The notes under the pieces are model-generated. The model ran no database searches. It was not told where the DNA came from and saw nothing but the letters and a program-made list of their open reading frames with translations. Below, one piece after another: positions 12,680-24,300 of a stretch of DNA of 64,000 nucleotides (its first letter is position 1; each line of letters starts with the position of its first letter). The translations under genes were made by a program, and so were the position numbers. The stretch lies in the NCBI GenBank assembly GCA_900708905.1, contig CAADRB010000029.1, positions 1,662,946 through 1,726,945 of the forward strand, written 5' to 3'. This stretch comes from Hymenolepis diminuta. Lineage: Eukaryota; Platyhelminthes; Cestoda; Cyclophyllidea; Hymenolepididae.

Positions 12680-12869
12680 CACCGCTCTCCATCTCTCATA
12701 CCCAGTCGGCCAGTTGTAGATTTCGTTGCTTGTATTAAAGGAAACACTGTGACAACCTGTATGTACGAGCAAACGCTCTAGGTTGTTCTAGTGTGTTATA
12801 ATGACTACATAAATACACTCTTCATACATTAATTTCCCATTTTGGGAATTCAGTTAGACCTAACGCATC

Positions 12870-12875
12870 AATAAA
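12870..12875 (+). terminator. Poly(A) signal of the SUCLG2-like gene
   Basis: Canonical AATAAA 190 nt after the TGA at 12677-12679, giving a plausible short 3'UTR. Confidence 0.55.
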
Positions 12876-13004
12876 AGAAGGGAAAGAAATGGGTCACTGT
12901 GTAATCCAGGATCTTCTCCGTTGACCTTAAAAGATCTCTGTTTATTTATCTACCAATCTTAACTAACTCTAATCACTAACTGATATTGAGACTGTGACAG
13001 ATGA

Positions 13005-13140
13005 TGGCGCGAGAGTGACCTCTAAGTCAGAGGTCACAAGAACGATGCCCATTGACCCAGATCCGGTGATGTGGATGGTCAATCCCACTTGTTAATTGTG
13101 ACCAACAAGAAGAGTTGGCAGGTGCTTCCGTAGTGAATGG
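13005..13140 (+). repeat. tRNA-derived SINE-like repeat, copy A
   Basis: A degenerate copy beginning TGGCGCGAGAG and continuing AAGTCAGAGGTCACAAG, ACGATGCCCATTG and GTGGATGGTCAAT. It shares this order of blocks with copies at 22340, 45980, 55920 and 58900. It lies just downstream of the SUCLG2-like gene. Confidence 0.6.
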
Positions 13141-14055
13141 CGAAGCTGCTAGCTTAGCCTACTTCCAACGCTTCAGTGGTAACGGGCTTGGTGGACCATA
13201 CTGTCAAGATATGCATTGGTGAGTTTCATAATGCTTTATCCCAGTGCAGAAAAGAAGACAAGAGATTCTCTCGGTACTATTTATTACTCTGAGTCTTTAT
13301 GCAATTTTTCCTATTTATTCTTTCGGTGTGGTAATGCTTCACATAGCATCACCTCAGCGTTATATCACCTTGGGAAAAATTGATAGAAAATTGCCCCGAA
13401 ATTATTCCATCATAAGATTTGCAAAGCATCACTAAAAGCTTGAAGATAATACTAGAAAAGTCTGCCAAGAATTCGGCGTAATTCAACATACCTACCCATA
13501 AAACACAAAGGCACAGAATTCGGACTGCTACAAGTAAACATTAGTGAAATAAAAAAAAATTTAATGTGCAGCTATGAATGCACCGAAATTGGAAACAGGT
13601 TGTCGGAAGCGTATTCCAGACAAGTTTATAATAAGGAAGATCTTATGGATGAGACATTTTAATATAAAAATCCACATTGTCTATGAGATAGAAATACGAA
13701 CCAAAACGCAATCCTCTGAGGGACATGAATATATCTGGACATGCAACCATCCCTATTGACCTGCGATCTGTGCGGTGTCGTTTCGGCTATGGAGCTACTT
13801 CCAATTCCCCGATAACAGCGTGTTTGGCGGTTTGCAATGTCACCAAAATGAATGCCGTAGCATATAACTATTCTGATCCACGCACGTATAAGCTGATGAG
13901 ACAACTTCACAACGGCAGATGCAGACGAGAAAATTCACACATTAGATGCAGTTTCACATAAAACACTCATGCAATTAAATGATGCATGTTGAATATACAT
14001 AAACTGATTTTTTACTTGTGAAAGATAAAAAGGTGTGCAAATGACCAAATACAGT
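13141..14055. other. Intergenic stretch between convergent SUCLG2-like and ALG13 genes
   Basis: About 0.9 kb. Overlapping open frames occur at 13574-13759 and 13725-13961 (plus) and 13659-13910 (minus). None shows a known motif or consistent splice borders, so I call no gene. Confidence 0.5.
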
Positions 14056-14717
14056 TTATGGATTACCAGGTACATCCATTAAATTATTAAGAAAATCGAT
14101 AAGATGTGAGACATTGCCTCTATACAAGGGGACAAGGCCAACAGATTGAGGGGTTGTGGAGGGACCAAGGAGGGTTTTAGGATCAAAATCACGCCACAAA
14201 TTTGTTTTCTAAAATACCAAATTTAGCGTTACATATTAATGAATTTCGAAATAGTATTCAGACAAGTTCTGAAACTTACAAGACAATCCAGGGATGGATG
14301 TTGTTCCCCAGTAGAGATAAACTCATACAGGTCTTTAACTCTTGAAACAAAAGCATGTTTTTCTTCATACAACGCGGAAGCAAGTTCCTCTTGGTGATTA
14401 TTCATTAAATTTTCATTAACTACGATTATTAATTTGCGTTTACCAGGAGGATTAAGAGCTTCCATACAAGTGCCAGCACCACCATGACTGATAACTAGAC
14501 ATGACTCAGAAAAGATGGAAGAAAGATTTGTTTTGTAGCGAAAAGCGTCAACTTCCAAGGGACTGTCTGGAATCGAGGGCACAATACTTCCATTTCCATA
14601 CTGTATAAAAAGTTTCTTGTATCCCAAATTAAATAGTGCAATGTGAAATTTTTTAGTATTTACAACTTCAATCAAATCATCGAAGAGCGTAGTGCCAACG
14701 GTAACAAAGACTGCCAT
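14056..14717 (-). CDS. ALG13: ALG13 homologue, UDP-GlcNAc transferase catalytic subunit
   Basis: Two minus-strand exons, 14717-14280 and 14208-14056, separated by a 71-bp intron (GTAAGT...TTTTAG), encode 196 residues. ALG13 pairs with membrane-anchored ALG14 on the cytosolic face of the ER and adds the second GlcNAc to dolichol-PP-GlcNAc in N-glycan assembly. The N-terminus MAVFVTVGTTLFDDLI is the family signature. The GT28-type donor-binding region reads VISHGGAGTCMEAL, followed by KLIIVVNENLMNNHQEELA, matching human ISHAGAGSCLETL and NEKLMNNHQLELA. The size fits the stand-alone form (yeast about 200 residues), not the long vertebrate fusion with OTU and Tudor domains. The second exon encodes a less conserved C-terminus with LVPLYRGNVSHLIDFLNNLM. 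The ATG is preceded by GATTAG 3 nt upstream. Confidence 0.93.
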
Positions 14718-15339
14718 TGTCTAATCGGATTCGTAACGATGACCCCGAAGTCTGGTACGTTTGTCAAGCTAAGAAAATAAAAATTAAAAAAAAACATGTT
14801 ACGATTTCCGCTCGGCAACGATCAAAATTATGCCTAACAATAGAGCACTCCTTGGGGAATTTGTCCAACTCTAGGCACTCGCGAGGCGTATGTTTCAACT
14901 AAAAAATTAACGGAAGAAAATATACGGTACCTTTTGACAACAATCACTCTTTAGCAAGCAAAGAAGCAAATCAATTTTTTGATCTTCACAAATTCCCTTA
15001 TATTTATGACTGAACATTTACAAATTCATGAACAAACAGACGATGACCAAATATCGGTTGCCAATTTTCCGTTAATATTCAAGGCCGACAGATTATTACT
15101 TTTATGATATGTTATTTATAATGCAAATACTAAAAATAAAACGTTTGTCATATCATTCGAAACTTTTTAGATAAATTTATAAATTTTTTAGAACTAATCT
15201 TTCATAAATCTTTGCTAGCCAACTTTATAATTTTCCCCACCACTCTCATCGGACAAAGTAGCATAATAAGGAATTTATGATGAGAAAATCGAATTTTAAC
15301 ATCTTGTTTAGTCGTGCAGATGACCGTTTTGTTTATTAG
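14718..15339. other. Upstream of ALG13
   Basis: About 0.6 kb of AT-rich sequence that should contain the ALG13 promoter on the minus strand. No core promoter element, RNA gene or exon could be supported. Confidence 0.4.
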
Positions 15340-15409
15340 ATACACACCAGATGGGTTCAAAGCTGTGGTCCCTGACTTTGCAGAAGAGAACTCTTACCGC
15401 TGCTGCTGA
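15340..15409 (+). CDS. Isolated terminal-exon-like segment ending in RCC
   Basis: After the acceptor TTTATTAG, an in-frame stretch reads YTPDGFKAVVPDFAEENS followed by YRCC and a TGA at 15407-15409. It is markedly less AT-rich than its surroundings and is followed by AATAAA at 15566-15571. These are the traits of a last exon. A C-terminal Cys-Cys is also the kind of ending prenylated in Rab GTPases, but no GTPase motif is visible upstream. I could not find a partner exon between ALG13 and here, so it may be a relic or chance. Confidence 0.25.
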
Positions 15410-15565
15410 GTCGTGAAAGATTTATTATATTTTCACAACTTGTTTCCTTTTTCATTTTCAGAATGTTGTCCATTTATTATTATATGGCTGTATTTTTAGC
15501 AAAAAAGTATATGGAATTTTCTATACATATATTCATCTTTGAGATCTATCTAATTGTTTAATATG

Positions 15566-15571
15566 AATAAA
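15566..15571 (+). terminator. AATAAA after the isolated exon-like segment
   Basis: Canonical hexamer about 157 nt past the TGA at 15407-15409. It is meaningful only if that exon is real. Confidence 0.2.
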
Positions 15572-18290
15572 TGTTAAAATTCAACAAAGTGACTTCATCT
15601 CAAAGTATATTAGATCCATTAGATTCCACTTGATTCAAATATATTTTATTTTCACATATTTACATGTCTACAAGCGTTATTATCTACATAAATAAATTAC
15701 TGATTGGTTTGATAGAACCCGTCATTATTCCAAAGTACCGCTTTAACTCTCTTGGCAGGATGCAGATTTGTATTTCTATATAACTCAATCACTTTTTGCA
15801 TGATGATCTCTTTATTCGATAAACGGAGAGCAGGGAAATTGTTTGCATCACTAATAATTTAGCGATACATTATAAGTTAGATATTCATGCGAATATAGTT
15901 TTCAAAGTTTCATTAATCCTTGATATCTGTGGCCTGTAAATTTCTGTATTAGGTTTTGTAGCTGAAATATTAGATATGTTCTAGTCAAGAAAATGCATGT
16001 GATTCTTTTATAAGTTCATATATATTACAATATTTTACATTTTGTTAATGTATATAGTCTTTTTTAACTTCTTTATTGTGATTGGATTTTGTATGATTCG
16101 TATCTTGCAAAGTTTATGCCATAAAAATTAATTTATGCAATTCAAAAACGAATAGAACTTGATGAGTTAACATTTGTTGCTTAATCCAGTTGACATTGAT
16201 GTTGATGTTTAATTTGATGCAATACTCGTGGTGACATTAACTTGCATTTTGTCAGTATTCTTCTTTATTTTCACGTTCAAAATACAAATAAACTTATATT
16301 TTTATTTTGTGCATCGATTAAGATCTACTAGGTTTCATACAAGACAAGAAGCTTGATCATTATAACAGAAAAATTTTCGTTTACTTCTTTTTGATTCTTT
16401 GGAAGATTCTGGAAAATTTCATAAGAAAAACACTGCATTAAAATCTATGGGAACCATAAAATTATTTTAAAGAACTTTGTCATTATCAGCTGGTTAACAT
16501 TACGTCGTGTCTAATGGGATATTCTAATCGCAAAATATTTGCTGGTTGGCCAGCTTTCATCCATGATGCTATCCCTCAAAGCTGACTTTTTCTTAGGTAT
16601 TAGTGTCAAATTGCTAAGGCAGAACGTCGCAAAATCATTTATTACCTATGTTTCCTTGAGAAAATAATATCATTATCTTATCTGTATTTTTCATATGAAC
16701 ACAATTTTTCGTACCATTGGCTTGTTTTTATGTTTCAAGGCCATAATTAACGTTTTTTGTTTCCCAGTAATTTGTTTATGTGCTCTTTTTTTCTTTATAT
16801 ACCACTGGGATTTGTGTTGATCGTAATAGGTGGCGACGCAAGGATGAGAACACGAAATTTGGGCACCTACTAAACAATGACCTTGAATTTGAAAGAATTT
16901 GGACTCACCCTGAGAAAACAGTAGGAACATAATGGATTTATTCTGAAGAAACAACAAAACAGGAAATTTCGATGATGTATACGTGAAGTTAATCTCCATG
17001 TTCTCCCGTTATCCCTAATTTCGTTAAATTATCATAATGCTAACTTACGCTTAATATTAATTAGCAGCTCTTAATATTTACATTTATGATTTCTGTTATA
17101 GTATCTCAAAATGCATAATAACCGATTCTATGATGTTCACCTTCAGGACTAATTGCTGTATGACCGAGTATGAGGTAGGGTAGACTGATAGAACTCCAGA
17201 ACAATCTTAAGTTTTAAAGTTTTAGTTAGCTACTGAAAAGAGATTTAAATAGTGGAATTATTTGACTTTAGGGAAGTAAGCCAAAATAGACTAATTGTCA
17301 AGACGCATATAGTACAATAGGAGTTAATTATTAAACTGGTGCTGTTTAATTCAGCATATGGAAATAAAATGGAAGTTAATTTGGATGCACAGTTGATCTA
17401 ATCACTTGATTATTCTATATTAATTATAAATATGTGCTTTGACTATAACTTATGGTAAAATTCTTTAGTGTTAATAGAACATTTTCCTGGCCAGATGTTT
17501 AATTCATGCTGCTTAAGCGATTAGCTTAATCACAATAGGACCATGAAGAAATTAATTAAATGTGCACAGAAATGGAACCTTAGTTCATAAGAATCAGTTC
17601 TTAATTTAAGTACACAAATCTTTTTTCCAGTGCATCATTCATATAACCACGATTAAAGTTTGCACTTAGTGTGAAGAACATATATTTTATCAGCTAACGG
17701 AGTATATTATCTATTTATTAATGATAATTTAAAAAATAAAATGTCATTTACAACTATTAATATATATCTTTGTATCCTTCGAAATAATAAATGGAAATAT
17801 TTTAAAATGTTAATAACAGCAACAATAACAAGTGTTTACTTATAAAAAATTGACGAATCTAAGAAAAATTGTATTCAAAATTATAAATCAAGCGAGTTTT
17901 TAAGATTATTATTTTAAAATTACTAGTTTTTTGTAAATTTAAATTGTTTTAAATGCTTTATTTGGTTGCGAGCTTTCCAAAACACTTTTTGGTACGTCAC
18001 ACGGTAGTTATTATTCGTGTCTATATGGTTTCTCCGTTTTAATGGGAGAAACGTTTATTAGCGTTAGGTTATATGGTATCGGTTTAGTCTTTTTACCACC
18101 TTTAGATGTTCATTTGTTTTCTTACTTAACTGGAAATCATGAAGTTCATACCTTGCAAATCCGTTATTTTGGATAATTATCTAAACAAACGATTATTAAT
18201 AATGACGAATTTAGTCCCTGTTCTATTGACTTATTCGTCCTTACTTTAGGTCTACTAATATTGCATTTCAAGTGAATTCTTACTGTAATT
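15572..18290. other. Intergenic region upstream of SEC24
   Basis: About 2.7 kb of AT-rich DNA. A minus-strand open frame at 16691-16999 contains a GTGAGT donor-like site but no recognisable protein. Otherwise I see only simple AT-rich sequence. The SEC24 promoter must lie in or near its right part. Confidence 0.5.
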
Positions 18291-18306
18291 GCTATTGTTT
18301 TCTCAG
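18291..18306 (+). promoter_or_regulatory. Strong splice acceptor 7 nt upstream of the SEC24 start
   Basis: The tract TGCTATTGTTTTCTCAG ends at 18306, and the ATG is at 18314. It is a near-ideal acceptor with a long pyrimidine tract. It suggests either a 5'UTR intron or a spliced-leader trans-splice site giving a very short 5'UTR. Confidence 0.5.
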
Positions 18307-18313
18307 CAGAATT

Positions 18314-21300
18314 ATGTCTGGTTTGGCTGGATATTATGATAACAATTTTCCAGCTCAACAAGCTGTAAATAGCTACAGTAATGTACGTTATGTTTTATTT
18401 GAGGGTATATCTTTTCCCTTCCATGAAAGATAAGTTTATTTTTCATCACTTTAGAATCTTTACCATGGTAGTTCTGGAGCATATGGTACTGATCAAACTT
18501 CTGCGTCAGAGAGTGCTGTTTCACAACACTTCGGAATTGACACAAAAGAAACTGCAGGTAACTAATCGGTTTACCTTTGCAGTTTAGTTCGTTTTGTTTT
18601 ATCGTTCATATTAAACACATGTATTTACGCTCTAGGTGCTACCAATTATTCCACTAGTGGCTCCTCACAAGTCCCAAATGTGTATAATTCATTCGCACCA
18701 CCACAAGCGTCGTATCAAAATCAATACTCTCCTCAGCTCCACCAACAACAGTCTTTGACTTCTGACGTCGAATCCTTTCAGTCGGGCTACCAAAATGAAC
18801 AAAATTCTTCCTCCCTCTCTCCTTCAAGTCAGGCTTATTTGAATAACTATTCCCAACAACCGCAACAATGGCAAAGTGTCAATGAACAGCAACAACCACC
18901 ACAGGCCTATCCTGCGCCCCAAAATCAAGTTGCCTCTCCACCGCCCATTAGCAACTACTTTTCTCAGTCCCACCAACAATTTTCTGAAAATCACGTGTTG
19001 GAAAGTACTAACACCCAACAACAGCAGCAGTCTTATTCTCAGGGTGTCCCTTCCTCATATCTATCTCAAGCGGCTTCTAATTACTCTTCTCAGCCTCCAC
19101 CCACCTTCCAACATCAGCGGAATCAGTCACAGTATTATGCGACCCAGGGCGATAAAGCTGCGGCAATGCCTCAGCTCTATCCACCACCACCACCTAATCA
19201 GCCTACCTACTCACCTCAACAGCCCTCCTATCAGCAGAATTCCTATCCTGCTCAGTCTCCCTCATTGGTCAGACATCATCAAATGACACAAAGAATTCGC
19301 TCCCCAAACGTTTCCAGTTCGATACAAGACCAGTGTCAGCAGCGTTATGCCGGCAATTCCAACCGCCAAAATTCACTTGAACGGGTGCCCGGAGCGTCAA
19401 TCTCTTCTGAGGAGTGGAACTTAATTAAAGGTCCCATCAGTCTTGTCAACGATAGCAATTTTCTGCCAAATGATGGCCCTGAAAAACCTCCTAAGCCCAT
19501 TCTGACAATACAGGTTCGTTGGTCGTACTTTCAGAACGCACGCAGGTGTGTGCTTACGTATTTAAACAAACCCTCTTAATTGTCATCACGTCTTCATAGG
19601 TCAATTGCCACCCGGATTATTTGCGGAGTACATTAACTGCTGTGCCAATCAACAGTAAATTGCAATCCAAATGTCGTCTGCCGTTTGGATTACTTGCTCA
19701 CCCCTTCCGAGATGTTAATGATTTACCGGTCATTCAGACCACAACGATTGTTCGCTGTCGCTCCTGTCGGCTCTATATAAACCCTTTTGTTAAGTTTATT
19801 GACAATGGTCGTCGTTGGCGTTGCCCAGTGTGCTTGCTCTCCAACACAGTTCCAGATGATTTTTTCTATGACCCCACCACGAAGACCTACGGTGATCCGG
19901 CACGAAGACCCGAGATTAAAAATGCCACTGTTGAGTTTATAGCTCCTTCAGATTATATGATCCGTCCACCACAGGCCGCCACCTACCTCTTCTGCTTAGA
20001 GGTTTCTCGAAGTGCTGTCACTACAGGTTATCTCGATTTGGTATGCACTATGATTGCTGATTACCTCGAAAAAATGCCCGGTGATTCTAGGCGTCAGATT
20101 GGCATTCTAACCTATGATTCTGGTGTGCAGTTCTATGTCTTTAAGGGTTAGTTAAAACATTCCCGTTCCTTTCATGTATTCATTGAGAGTATTGTCTAAA
20201 GTGTGGCTTTTTCTTTGTAGGGAAGAAAATGAAAATGGTGATATGCCAGGACCTTTCAGAAGTGTTTCTTCCTGATTTAAACGGAATGGTAAATCGTATC
20301 AGTGATTGTGCTGAACCTATTATCGAACTCCTGCGACAGATCCCAAAGGAATTTGCAAACACTCAAGATACCTCCAACTGCCTGGGTTTTGCTCTACAGG
20401 TTAGTACATTTCCTTCTTTTCCGCGTCTCTGGTGATCTAATTTTGATTTACGTTCGTGATTTTTTATGTTATTTTATACGTGTTTCCATGTCGAACCGGT
20501 TTGCTCCGTTGAACTCTATAAACCTCACATATTGGCTTCCCTTTTCTGCTTTTCCTATTTTTCAAAAATTGGGAGTGTGTGGCTTTACCTCTCTTTCTCA
20601 TTTGCTTAAGTGATTAAGAGAGAGATGTTTTATGTTTGGTTACGTCTTCACACGCCAGCAATTCTCAACATATGTACGTGTGTGTTTTCTTTCTCTGAGT
20701 AGGTCGCGGTATCCAGGTACGAGGTAAAGCATTCCATTGTCACTCGTCATTGTAATTGGTGTGCGTGCAACTTCTTGTGGAATCTATTAAGATACAAGTG
20801 ACCTTAAACGAATCGCATCATAAATTTTTATTATATCGCCAGATTTTATGTACTGCTACGTAAACTTTACAGCTCTGCTTTGATCCCTCGATATATTTAC
20901 ATATTCAGTGATCCAGATGATGAACCAAGGTTTTATAGTGTGTCTGCGCCCGATTTACCATCCAAGTGCGTGGTTTTGCTCTTCTTGTATGGTAGTGCTG
21001 TTATTAATGGTCCTTAGTCTCTTATGATAGGAACATCGAGAGCTGCACGAGTGTCTAACCACCTATTTAAAACTACATGGTGATTCATTTATATAAACTT
21101 CGATTTGCTGCCAGAGCAAAAATCAATTTAGCTATGCTCATATTTTGGAGGTCATGGTTTATTATATCCTCATAGCATCTCAAATGACAAATCCGAGTCC
21201 TTTACATATCCGTTATTTGTGTATATACAGTCTTAAAGCGCTTTACGTTTATTGAATCCTTAATGAATAATCGCGAACGGAAAATTAGTCTAAATAAGTG

Positions 21301-24300
21301 CACTGCCGGTTTGCAAACAAAGTCTTCATTTTATTTAGCTTCATATATATGTTCTTCATTTCTGTGTTTCTATGTCCATAATTTAACTTGGCAGTCATGG
21401 AATTATACTATGAGTGTGCCCTTAAACTGTCCTAAGTTTGTTTGATTGTTGTCAGTCTTTCACATGTTATTTATTTTGTATAATATATTAAATTAAGTAA
21501 ACAAGCACTTGCGGACTATAACTGGTTTGGCATTCCATTTTCCTGCTTCTAGACAGATTGTTCGGATTTTGGCTTCTTTATATGCCTATTTTATTGTTAT
21601 CAACGGTTGACGTGGTAATGATAATGCTTGAGTATATTCATTATTTATGATTGTGTATTTCTGTTTCTTTTGGTATTGGTATTCATTTTAATTTTAAAAG
21701 TCCCTAAAATGGTAGATCACACTTGTTTGATCGTTACTGGTATTTCAAACAGTAATTACTTAGGCAATATACAACGAATATATTTGACGACTCATGCGTT
21801 TAAAAGTGGTACAAAAAACGACCACATAGGAACCATCTTTTAAGTATATGTGCATTCTTCTTCTATTGGATTAACTTCAGTAGGTAGTCCATTTCAGCGT
21901 TTCTATGTCCATACCCCAATTCTTGGCAGCCAATTATGCAATATTGACATTTAAATGACGTCGTCATTCGTTACGCAGGCTTAGTACAGCTGTTGTTTAT
22001 TCAATACACCATTCATTGAGTCGTGGGTTTCAAAACAAGAATTACTTAGTGAGAGATTGTTCTCTAACTATTGTTTGCGAGTGTGTTTGATAAAGTTATT
22101 GCTGAATTCGTTTATGGGATTGGTAGCAACCTCCACATTAAGGCAGTTAGTCTAAATATGTACGATTTGTAATTGGAGCAAATGGAATAATAGTTTCTTC
22201 GTTTAGTTATCGTGGAAAGAAGATTCTCTTTTTGAAATTAATTTTAATTTCTAGGTATTAACCAGTTTGAAGGACCATTTTGGATATCTAACGTCAGCAA
22301 TTTGAGAATACGTCACTTCGTATCTAACTGTTAAAAGGTGATGTTATGTGTGTTTAGTTCATAGGTCATCGGTTCAATCCCCATTGGCGCACACCAGTGA
22401 GTGAGATAACCGACTGCAGTGGCTAAGTATGGCTAATGTAGAGGGTGGCAGAATTCGAGTCTCACCGATGAGGCCCCATGACGCCACTCTGCCCATGAGT
22501 AGTGTTGCAAAATGCTTAACAAAATTTGCTTGGAAATATTATTGCTATTACCAGTAAGTGCTTCATTTCGTTGGCTCCAAATGAACCCGTTGATGAAGAA
22601 GATACACGCTAATCCCTACAGTATTCCCCAATTTCTCTGATGTAAAGTCCGGGGTATGTTGCACAACGTGAACTCATTAAAATAATTTGTTCTCTTTCCA
22701 GACTGCATTGAAGTTGATCGGCAACACAGGCGGTCGTCTGTCGGTCTTCAACACCAGTATTCCAAATGTTGGTCCAGGTAAACTGGAAAATCGAGAGACA
22801 CACGATGATCTCACCAAACCCAATCCGGATCACCTTCGTCCTTCCTCTGACTTCTATCGAACCATTGCTCTCGAATTCTCCCAAGCTTATGTAAGTCAAA
22901 ACAGGCACATGGTTACTTTGAAAGTAAAGTAGTAGCATTTGATGTTATTTTGCTTTTCTAGATCTCTGTGGATATGTTTATGTTGAATTCCAACTACTGT
23001 GACATTGCAACCATCTCGGGAGTGTCCCGATATTCTGGTGGTTCCCTCTACCATTATCCCAACTTTCACTACGATCCCGAAGTTCATGGTCCACCGTCAG
23101 TATCTTCGGAGTCTGGTGATGCGGGCAATGTTCAGCCTGATTGCAAGCACCAACAGAAGAAGGTCGCTCCTCATGAGTTGTGCGATTATGTTGAAGTGGA
23201 GAGTCTACGTAAGGATTTTCAACGCTATTTGACGAGGAAAATTGGCTTCGAGGCTGTGCTTCGAGTGCGCTGTTCACGAGGCGTCAATGTTCAGGTAATT
23301 ATTTCTCTTGAGGGCTTATTTGCGTAATCATTTTGGTGCCTAGTCGTTTTTTATTACCTAATACTTAATATGCATCACTGTCTCTTGTACGAACGAAATG
23401 ATGAAGTCAATCGTGCAATGCAATCGTAAAAAAATAATTCTTACACCCTGATGTCTTACCGGGAGCATTTTCCTCCTGAGAATTTCGGTCTTGTCTTTAG
23501 TTCGAGGTCTTTGTATAATAATGACCTGTCCTTAACTTATTTTAAAGATGGAATCAAGACTTATTGGACCTCTAAATTAAGAAGTTGAGCCTGAACATGT
23601 TTTTAAATGTTTAAACATTTTAAATCAGTTTACAGAGTCTAACAAATGATAAAGTGGAAGGGATCATAAAGATACTGAGGGCAACTTCGAGGTATCAAGG
23701 AGTTCTCATTTAAATTTTGAAATCGTGTTTTACAATATTAACTACACGGGTAGCTCACTTCTCAAAATTTAAATTTTGTGACTTGTTTCCTGGATTGCAG
23801 CAGTTGCTTCTCTACGATGTTCAGTGCTTATTAATTCGTTTTTTAATCAAGAAGCGTCTGTCCTGTCGGTCCATTTTCGATTTGGTTGAGAAAGAAAAAT
23901 GTTCTTAGATGATATTCGTCAGCTTACAGTTTTAGTATGTCAGAGATGAGATAGCTAAAAACTGTAATTTAGCGGAGCTCCGTAAGCTGTGTTCATTCAA
24001 GGTGAACTCAAGATGAATAAGGATTCCGATTCTTAATCATGTAGCTAACATGCTCCATTGCGAAGTCAGTCAGAAAATATGACTTCGCATTTGATGGTGA
24101 ACATCTAGTGAGCCGAATGGCCAAATCCACTGGCTAAGCCTGACTAGTAAAATAATTTGTATCACTTGAGTTTCTCGCTAGATAGGCTCCATCATGGGCT
24201 TGTTAGTTTTTTATATAATCTTAATCATGCATGCTTTCTATTTCTTGTAATGTACAAGTAAATTTTTCAGATTACCTATTAGTATATATCCCTAGTGCAT

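Noticed and set aside
13891..13945. CTGATGAG followed later by CGAGAAA, suggesting a hammerhead ribozyme
   Set aside because: No complementary stem II between the two motifs and no flanking stems; the match is only to the short core words.
16691..16999. Minus-strand open frame with an internal GTGAGT
   Set aside because: It could be a first exon ending at the donor, but no partner exon or recognisable protein was found.
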